Origin: JAHDHW01 sp965277415
GTDB lineage: Bacteria; Bacteroidota; Bacteroidia; Chitinophagales; Saprospiraceae
DNA: 64,000 nucleotides
Assembly (NCBI GenBank): GCA_965277415.1
Contig: CBDICS010000054.1
Span: 248,001-312,000, forward strand
Direction: 5' to 3'
Shown here: positions 53,476 through 63,100 of the stretch, piece by piece
Layout: the number at the start of each line of letters is the position of its first letter
How positions within the stretch are numbered: position 1 is the stretch's first letter
Translations under genes and position numbers: made by a program
Notes under the pieces: generated by a model
Seen by the model: the letters and a program-made list of their open reading frames with translations, nothing else
Database searches by the model: none
What the model was told of the DNA's origin: nothing

Positions 53476-54125
53476 TTGGTCACGACCTTGCAATACTCAA
53501 TGAGAATAGATCTTTAGTCAGGCGCCGGAGGTATTTGAAAATTATTGCAAATCATGAAGAGATTAAATGGCTAAAGACATATTCGACAAAACTACAAGTA
53601 GCCATTTTATGGTCGTTGAAAGAAGCTTCTTTTAAATGCTGCAGTAGAAATCTCCATTTATCATTTAGACCTAAAGACCATATGCTTATCAAAAGTGTTC
53701 CGCAATCTTTTAATAATGCGAATGCAGTTGATAAAAATCCTTTTTTTATGCAAAAAGGATTTAATGATATTTTTCACCTTAATAATCAGTTGGATACTCC
53801 TTGGGGACTTTTAAATGCTAAGTCAATAATCACTGAAAATTATGTGCTTAGTTTTGTCGTAAAATCATTCGAAGAGTTTGGAAAAATATTTTGGGGGCTT
53901 AGCCAAATCAGTAATTCTACTCAAATTAACCAATCAATAAAAGTACGTGAATTCGCTTCAATACATTATGGGATCACATTAGAATCTCGTAACTCCGGTC
54001 AATTAACGTTCAGGAAAAATCACTTTGGTGCTCCGGATTTATATAAAGATAATCAAAAAACAAAAGCTTGTTTTTCTTTTACTCATCAGGGGAATTATAT
54101 CTCCCATGCTTGGTTAGGGAGATAA
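53472..54125 (+). CDS. 4'-Phosphopantetheinyl transferase superfamily protein, AcpS-like
   Basis: A 217-residue protein. GHDLAIL at the N-terminus gives the metal-binding Asp, AILWSLKEASFKCC gives the W-S-x-K-E-A-x-x-K motif, and CFSFTHQGNYISHAWL at the C-terminus corresponds to the final S-x-S-H strand of AcpS. This order is that of AcpS, not Sfp, though the chain is about 90 residues longer, with an unrecognised middle region. The start is a TTG that overlaps the ACP stop. It probably modifies the neighbouring ACP; the separate Sfp-type enzyme at 44.4 kb would serve the NRPS. Confidence 0.75.
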   Translation: MIGHDLAILNENRSLVRRRRYLKIIANHEEIKWLKTYSTKLQVAILWSLKEASFKCCSRNLHLSFRPKDHMLIKSVPQSFNNANAVDKNPFFMQKGFNDIFHLNNQLDTPWGLLNAKSIITENYVLSFVVKSFEEFGKIFWGLSQISNSTQINQSIKVREFASIHYGITLESRNSGQLTFRKNHFGAPDLYKDNQKTKACFSFTHQGNYISHAWLGR

Positions 54126-54179
54126 ATCCATTTTTATAAATCCATTTTATTCTATTAAGACTTCTTAAAAAATTGAATC

Positions 54180-57100
54180 GTGAAAATCAAAAAACATAAC
54201 TTTTCTCCTCATCCTGCTCAACTTGATGTTTTTTATGATCAGTTAATGGATGAAGAAAGCTCAAATTACAATATTGGTGGTTATGCTAACTTAAAAGGTA
54301 AACTGGATTACTCTAGTTTAATTAAATCTGTTAAGTGCTTAGAGGAAGCTTATGATATTCATAAAATAGCTTTTGAATTTGATGGAAGCGAACCAAAGTG
54401 TTTTTTTAAAGAAAATCATTATGATGTAAAGGTAAAGGAAGTCGATTTTTCAACATTTGAAGATGCTGAAGATAGAGCAAACCAATGGATGCAAGAGCGA
54501 TTCAATACGCCATTTAAAATTGGAGATTCACCATTGTACGAGTTTGCAATTATCAAAATCAATGCGACGTACCATAAATTCTTTGTCCGCTATCATCATG
54601 TCATTACGGATGCATATGGATTTACGATTGCTTTAAAATTTGTTGCTAAAAAATATTCAGAATATATTGATAATACCGACCATGCAGATGAAGTATTACC
54701 CTACTATGATGAAGTGGAGCAGGCTAATGTTTATCTGAACTCGGAAAAGTTCGAAAAAGACACCCAATATTGGTTGAATATGCTCAGCCCTTTGCCAAGT
54801 CCGATATTAAAACAACAAACAGTAAAATCGAAAAAAGAAAAAAGTGGCAGTATTGTTTATACAATAACAAATGAAAAAAGGAATTACTATAATTCGCTCA
54901 TGAAAAAAATGGGAATTAATAGTATCCTTCACTTAATGGTGGCTGCTTTATACATTTATTTTAGTAAAACAAAAGAAGATAAAAATTTCATTTTTGGCCT
55001 TGATGCGTATAAAAGAAGAAAACAACAATGGAATGTTTTTGGCCTTTTTGCAGGTATTCTTCCTTTTGGAATAGAACATAAAGAAGAGAGGTCAGTTTTA
55101 GAAGTCATTAATGAAATTAAAAAACAATTACTTAAAAACTACCGGCATCAAAACGTAACGGTTAGTCAACTTAGTCGACAATTAAACCTCAAGAAGAATA
55201 ACAGAAATCAGTTATTTGAAGTAGTCGTTAATTATTTATTATTAGATTTTGATGTCACCTTTAAAGGACTTGAATCTCAGGTTTGTGATATTCGAAGCGA
55301 GTACTTGAAAATCCCTTTGATGTTATGGTGGAGAGACTATGGAGAACAACTTCCTCTCCAGCTTAGAGTTGACTACAACCGATCATATATAGAGACAAAA
55401 GAGGTTGAACCTCTAATGGATCGATTATTTAATATCATTGACCAGTTTGATGGAAACCTTAATGGGACTGTTGAATCTATTGATATCACTACGGAAAAAG
55501 ATTTATTATTTATAGAAAATAAAGGTGTTTCAAAAACAGATAAATTAAATGGCTCATCGCTTATTCAGTTGTTCGAAAAGCAAGTTCAATGTAAGCCAGA
55601 AGTTATAGCAATAGTAGATAACGGAAACGTACTCACTTATAAGGAACTAGATAATAAAGCCACAGCTCTAGGTACTTATTTGCGTAAACTATATCATCTA
55701 GAAGCTAATGATTTAGTTGGAGTCATGATGGATAATTCAGCATGGTCCATTATTTCAATGTTAGGAATTTTAAAAGCAGGAGCAGCATATGTCCCTATTG
55801 ATCCTAATTTGCCTAGAGACCGACAGGAGTTCATTATTGATGATGCAAATCTTAAATCATTAATTATTCATTCCGATTTATTATTCAAAGTACTAGATTT
55901 TGATATTCCTATTTTTTCTATTGATATTCAGCTTAATGATATTCCTATTTCATTGAGTAAAGAAAATTTTGAAAACACAACACAAACTAAAGATACGGCC
56001 TATGTGATTTATACTTCGGGAACTACCGGTCAACCCAAAGGAGTAATGATAAGCAATGAAAATATTATTGATTACTATACAGGGCTGGAAGAAAAAATTG
56101 ATATTTCTTCAAATAAATCTTTTGGATTAATGTCTTCCCTTTCTGCTGATTTAGGTAATACCGTTTTGTTTGGATCATTATTTAGTGGAGGAAGTTTACA
56201 TGTGTTTTCGAAAGAGATCTTAATGAATGCAGATGCATTGCAGAATTATTTTAACGATAATGAAGTTGATTGCATAAAAATTGTTCCGACTCATTGGCGT
56301 GCCGTACAAACAGAAGATAAAATATTGCTTCCTCAAAAAACTATAATTTTTGGAGGGGAAGTTTTACCACTAGTTGTCTTAGAAAAACTGAAACCATTTG
56401 CTAAGCAAATCAAGGTCTATAATCATTATGGACCAACAGAAACAACAGTAGGTAAACTTATTCATGCTGTAGACCTTTCCAAAGAATATGTAAATGTGCC
56501 AATTGGTACTCCTTTTTCCAATACCAGACTTTATATAGTAGATCATAATCTTAATATTCTACCCCCAGGTATTCCGGGAGAATTATTAATTGGTGGATTG
56601 GGGCTAGCGAAAAATTATTTGAATAGACCGGATTTGACAAAGGATAAGTTCATTGATTTTATAGAACCTAATAGCTCTATTACCAGATTTTACAGAACAG
56701 GAGATTTGGTTAAGTGGCTTCCTGATGGCAATATAGAATACCTCGGAAGAACAGATGATCAGGTAAAAATTCGTGGATACCGAGTAGAGTTAGGAGCCGT
56801 AACCTCTGTTTTGTCTACATGTTCTGGTGTCGATCAGTGTACGGTTATTGCCGGCCAAGATGTCAATAGTAATACAAGACTAATAGCATACATTGTCGTT
56901 TCGAAAGCTTTCGACCTTACTTCAGCTAAAAGACATATGCAGGATAGACTACCTGATTATATGATACCTGCTTCCTGGATTGAAATAAACGAAATGCCTT
57001 TAAATGCAAATGGTAAGATTGATCGTAAATCTTTACCGGCACCAGAAGCGGTAGTTGTAAATGTAGAATCTTTTGTTGAACCGACGAATGCTTTGGAAAC

Positions 57101-60100
57101 TAAGGTTTGCGAATTATGGACTAACCTTTTAAATATTGAATGCATTAGTACGATGGATAACTTCTTTGAATTAGGAGGAGATTCTATCGTTGCAATTCAG
57201 TTGGTAAGTAAAATCAAACGCATCGGTTATAATATCCAGGTACAAGATTTATTTGACCATCCAAATATTGTTTCTTTTTGCAACTTCTTGACTAAAGAAG
57301 CAAAAACAGGATTAGTCATTGATCAAAGACCTTCAGAAGGTTATTCTATACTCTCACCAATTCAAAGATGGTTTATTGAAGAAGAGTATGAAGCAATCGA
57401 TCATTTTAATCAAGCTTTGATTTTGCAAATAGATAAGGTGATTGATAAATCTAAATTAGAAACAGCATTTAATGCAATAATAAACAAGCATGATGCATTG
57501 AGATTTAATTATAAAATTATTAAAGGTGAAGAAACGCAGTCAGCACAAACATTGCTACAAGTCTATGGAGACTATAATGGGAGATTGGAGGTTTTGGATT
57601 ATTCTCAGGTTGATAAGCTTGATCTGACTTATAAAATAGAAGAAACATGTGCTCAGGCTCAGAAAGACTTGCAAATTGAAGATGGAGGTATTACGAAATT
57701 TATTCTTATTAAGACACCTTCTTTCGAAAAGTGTAACCGCTTGTTTATGGTAATTCATCACTTAGCAGTTGATGGTGTATCTTGGCGTATTCTAGTAGAT
57801 GATCTAGACACGGCTATCAAGCAATTAGAAAAAGGAGAAGCGGTTGACATTGGTTCAAAAACTAGTGCTTATAAAGAGTGGACGGAGAAGTTAAGTGAAT
57901 ATGCAAATGCTGAAAAAATAAAAGACCAAAATAGCTTTTGGAAAAAAATTACGGACTCTTATTATTCACTACCAATGGATATAAACAATACCTCTGCGAG
58001 GATGAGCGAGGTAGAAAGTGTTTCTGTTAAATTAGACCGTAAATTAACAACAGCGCTTATCACTAAAGCAAACAACGCTTTTGGGACAGAAATAAATGAT
58101 CTATTATTAACAGCTTTAGCTTATACCTTTAATAGTTGGACCAAGAAGGATCGACTTAATATAGGTTTGGAAGGACATGGTCGAGAAGATATTTCTGAGG
58201 AGCTAGATATTAATCAAACTATAGGGTGGTTTACAAATAAATACCCTGTTGGACTAGAATTAGATTATAATGCTGATTTGGGCTTTGCTATTAAATCAAT
58301 AAAAGAGCAATTGCGAAATATCCCTGATAAAGGAATGGGATATGGGTGTTTGAAATATTTGACAGCGTCGGAAATTATCAAACAGGAGATGAAAGGAACT
58401 CATTGGGATATCGTTTTTAATTATTTGGGACAGCTGGATAATTTATATAGTAGTGGAAAATACTTTAAAAGGGCAACGGAAAATCCGGGATCATTTAATA
58501 GCCCTTTAAATCCAATGAGGACTAAATTTGAAATCGTAGGTGCGGTGACGGAAAGTCAATTAAACTTAGATTGGAGTTTTGCAACAAATCAATATAATAG
58601 ATCTACAGTTGAAAAATTGGCGAATGATTTTATTACTAACCTTTCTAGCTTAATAAGCTATTGTATTGAAAAAGAAGTAAGAGAATGGACGCCTTCTGAT
58701 TTTAATTTAACTGGTTTATTGTCTAATAATGAACTAGACGAAGTAGTCAATAAGTATGGCCTTAGCGAAATAGCTGGTATATATAAATTAAGTCCAATTC
58801 AAGAAGGAATTTTATTTCATACACTTTATGATGAAGCTAAGCCAGCATATATTACTCAGTTAAGGTTTGATGTAAATTCAAAGGTTGATGTCGATGCTTT
58901 TAAAAAGGCTTGGGGGTATGTTATACAAAAACGCAGTGTACTCAGAACTGCGTTTGAATATCAAATGATAGGAAGGCCTGTCCAATGTGTGTTGAAAAAG
59001 TGTGACTTGCCATTCGAATTTGTTGATTATTCTTTACTCACTTCTATAGAAGCAGAAACAGCATTCCAGGAATTAGTGAAAGACGATCGCTTGCAAGGCT
59101 TTGATTTAGATAAGCCACCTTTGCTTAGAATTACATTAGTAAAATTAAGTGATGAATCTTATAAAATGATTTGGACGAAGCATCACCTTATTTGGGATGG
59201 ATGGTCTGATCAAATAGTAATTAATGAAGTTTTAGATATCTATAGTCAATTTGCGATTGGACAAAAACCTCTTTTTGCGGATGAAGACCGATATGAAGAT
59301 TACATAAAATATCTTGATAAAATTGATACGTATAAAGAAAAAGAGTATTGGAAAAATTACTTCAAAGGAATAGAAGAACCTAGTTTATTACCTTTTGTTT
59401 CGAATACAACTGAACGCAATCAGGGAAAAGGTAAATCGCAAAAAGTTTCTTTGATTTTTGATCAAAATATTACAGATAAAATAAAGACATTTACTCAAGA
59501 ATCAAGGATTACAAATAATACTTTGATTCAGGGCTTATGGTCTTTGTTATTGACTAAATACTGTGCTAAAAAAGATGTTGTTTTTGGTGTGACCGTAGCT
59601 GGAAGACCTTCTGAAGAACATTATAATAATAAGGTCGGTTTGTTCATAAATACGATTCCTTTAAGAGCGAGGATTAATGAGGAAGGTGATTTAGTGACGT
59701 GGTTTTCTGAAATACAAAAAGAACAAGTGATTTCGAGAAAGTATCAACATACCTCACTTAAAGATATTCAAAACTGGACAAAAATAGATGGTGATCTTTT
59801 TGATAGTATTCTTGTCGTTAGAAATTATCCAACTACTCATCCTTTATATGCTGAAGACCAAGTTTTAAACATTGACAATGTTAAGGTGGATGAGAGCAAT
59901 AATTACCTTTTATCAATAGAGGTTAGCTTCTTTCCTACATTAACTGTTGACTTCAAATACAACAGCAGCATTTTGTCTGCTTCTTATGTAGAGATGATGA
60001 GCAATCATTTTGAATACATCCTTCAACAAATTGTAGAAGAAAATGTAAAGGATTATAAAAAACTGAATTGCTTAACACCTCTTGAAAAAACTCAAATATT

Positions 60101-63100
60101 AAAGGACTTTAATCAAACGCAAAAGGATTACCCAAAAGATAAGAGCTTTATTGAATTATTTAAAGATCAGGTTTTATTAAGACCAAATCAAACGGCTTTG
60201 GTGTTTAATAATCAAAGTTTGACTTATAAGGAATTAGATCAAAAAACGGATGCTTTTGCTTATCAGTTACAATGTCAAGGGATTGGTGTTGATGGATTCA
60301 TAGGTGTGTGTTTGGATCGTTCTATTGAAATGCTGGTGAGTTTATTAGGCGTGATGAAATCAGGAAATGCTTATGTTCCAATTGATCCTAATTATCCTAA
60401 AGATAGGATTTCTTACATCATAGAAGATTCTGAAATATCTCATATGGTTTGCTCTTCTGATGTAGCAGCAAATTTTGTAGAACGTGATACTTTAAACTTT
60501 GTTTTATTAGATGATATAAATGACTTGCAAAATCAGGGGCCTGAATTCAATGGGAACAGTACTGAATTAGCATACGTAATTTATACTTCTGGTTCGACAG
60601 GCCATCCGAAAGGAGTAATGGTTAAGCAGAAGGGCTTAATCAACTTTTTATATGGAATGCAAAATGAGTTGCAGTTAAATAGTCAATCAAGCATACTAGC
60701 TGTTACGACATACAGTTTTGATATTTCTTATTTGGAAATGTATTTGCCTTTATTAAATGGTGGAAAAGTAATACTTGCTACTGCCGAAGATTCTACAGAT
60801 GGGTACAAACTTCAAAAAATTATTAATACAGAACATCCAACTCATTTGCAAGCGACTCCGGCTACCTGGCAGCTCTTAGCAGATTCTGGGTGGACCAATG
60901 AGGAAGGTGTCGTAATAATGACTGGAGGCGAAGCCATTTCTGAAAACTTAAAAAATACCTTAACGAATATTGGAACTCAAAAAGTATGGAACTTTTATGG
61001 CCCTACTGAGACTACTATTTGGTCAACTATTCAGGAACTTAAAGCTGAAGAAAAAGTACTGATCGGAAAACCTATAGCCAATACTCAGATTTATATCCTT
61101 GATGATAATATGAACCTCTGCCCTATCGGTGTTGCAGGACAACTTTGTATAGGAGGAGATGGATTAGCTGAAGGGTATTTGAATAAACCTGATTTGACGG
61201 AAGAACGGTTTATTGCAAACCCCTTTGATGAAAAATTATCGAATAAAATTTACAAGACGGGAGACCTTGCCAAATGGCTTCCGAATGGAGCCTTAGAATA
61301 TTTAGGACGTATAGATAGCCAAGTCAAAGTAAGGGGGTACCGCATTGAACTAGGGGAAGTTGAAACAGTACTGGAAAAATGTAAAGGTGTCAGACAATGC
61401 GCTGTGCTTGCAAAAGAGGATGGCGATAGTAAAAAGTTAGTAGCTTATGTAGTTTCTGAAAATGCTATAAACCAAGATCAGATTAAAAACTATTTGAAGT
61501 CAAAGCTCCCCCATTATATGATTCCTTCTTTTATCATAGAAATGGAAGCGTTTCCATTGACTCCGAATGGGAAAGTTAATAGGCTTGCTTTACCCAATCC
61601 AGATATCGCTACCTTAGTTAATAAGGATTTCATAGAGCCGGAAAAAGACGAAGAAATTATAATGGCAAATATTTGGAAGGAAGTTCTCCAAATTCCGAAA
61701 ATCGGACTTTATGATGACTTTTTCGAATTGGGTGGACATTCTCTATTCGCAACAAGAGTAGCAGCGAGAATCAGAAAACAATTTTCGGTCGAAATATCTT
61801 TAAAGGATTTATTTACGAATTCTGTGCTTAAAGACCTTGTACATTTAGTGAATGGAATGAAAGGAGAATATGTTTTGCCCCTTGTCAGTCCAGTAACAGC
61901 AGAGAATAATCGGTTTCCTTTGTCTTTTGCCCAAGAAAGAATTTGGTTTCTTGATCAACTTTCTGGAAGCATAGAATACCACATTCCATATATCTTAGAG
62001 TTTGATGGAAGGTTAGATCAAGAAAAGATCGAGTATTGCTTGAAAGCCTTAGTGCATAGACATGAAGTATTAAGAACAGTTATTTTAAAATCTGAAGATG
62101 GAAGCCCTTATCAAGTGTATAAGTCACCTGATCAATGGGTCTTGGAAAAAACAGATGCAAATGAGGATGAAAAAGAGTTGAACACTTATATTGATGCTTA
62201 CGTTGAACAACCTTTTGATTTAACAAGGAACTATATGTTTCGGGCTAATTTGATTCAAAAGAAAGATGGAAAATTTACTTTGGTAATGGTTGTTCATCAC
62301 ATAGCTTCTGACGGATGGTCTAATTCGATATTAGTAAACGAATTGCTTGACCTATACCGTTCGGTTCAACATCAACCTTTTGTTTCTTTAGCTCCTTTAT
62401 TATTGTCTTATACGGATTATGCGATTTGGCAGAAAAAATATTTAACTGAAAAGTATTTGAATGTCTCTTTAGAATGGTGGAAAGAAAAATTGAATGGTAT
62501 TACACCTCTAAATCTTCCTACTGATTTTAATCGTCCAGCAACTCAAAGTATTAAAGGAAGTAGTGTTGTGTTTAGTTTGGATCAAGACCTCTTAAAGCAA
62601 TTGAAAGACCTTTCTTTAAAGAATGATGCTACATTATACATGGTTTTGTTATCTGCTTTTAAAGTCTTGATGTATAGGTATAGCGGACAACAAGATATTT
62701 GTATAGGAACGCCACATGCAAATAGAGATCAAAAAGAACTGGAAAGGTTAGTTGGGTTTTTTGTTAATACGCTGGCCATAAGGAGTAACCTAAATCCAAA
62801 TCAATCATTTGTGAGTTTATTGGAGCAAGTGAAAAACAATGTCCTTTCTGCCTTTGCTTACAAAGATATCTCTTTTGAAAAAATTGTAAATGCGGTGGAA
62901 GTAGATCGTGACCTTAGTCGAAGCCCAATTTTTCAGACAATGTTTGTTATGCAAAATACACCTCAATTACCAGAGGTGGATTTAGGAGAAACAAAAGCGA
63001 CGAGAATATTACCGAATTATAATACAGCCCTGTTTGACTTAACGTTTTTTGTAAATGAGTACTCAAATGGAGGGGAAGTTAGAATAGAATATTGTACAGG

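Noticed and set aside
56957..57145. Minus-strand reading frames within the NRPS (also 57555-57761)
   Set aside because: They lie inside conserved A/T and E domain codons of the NRPS and have no features of their own.
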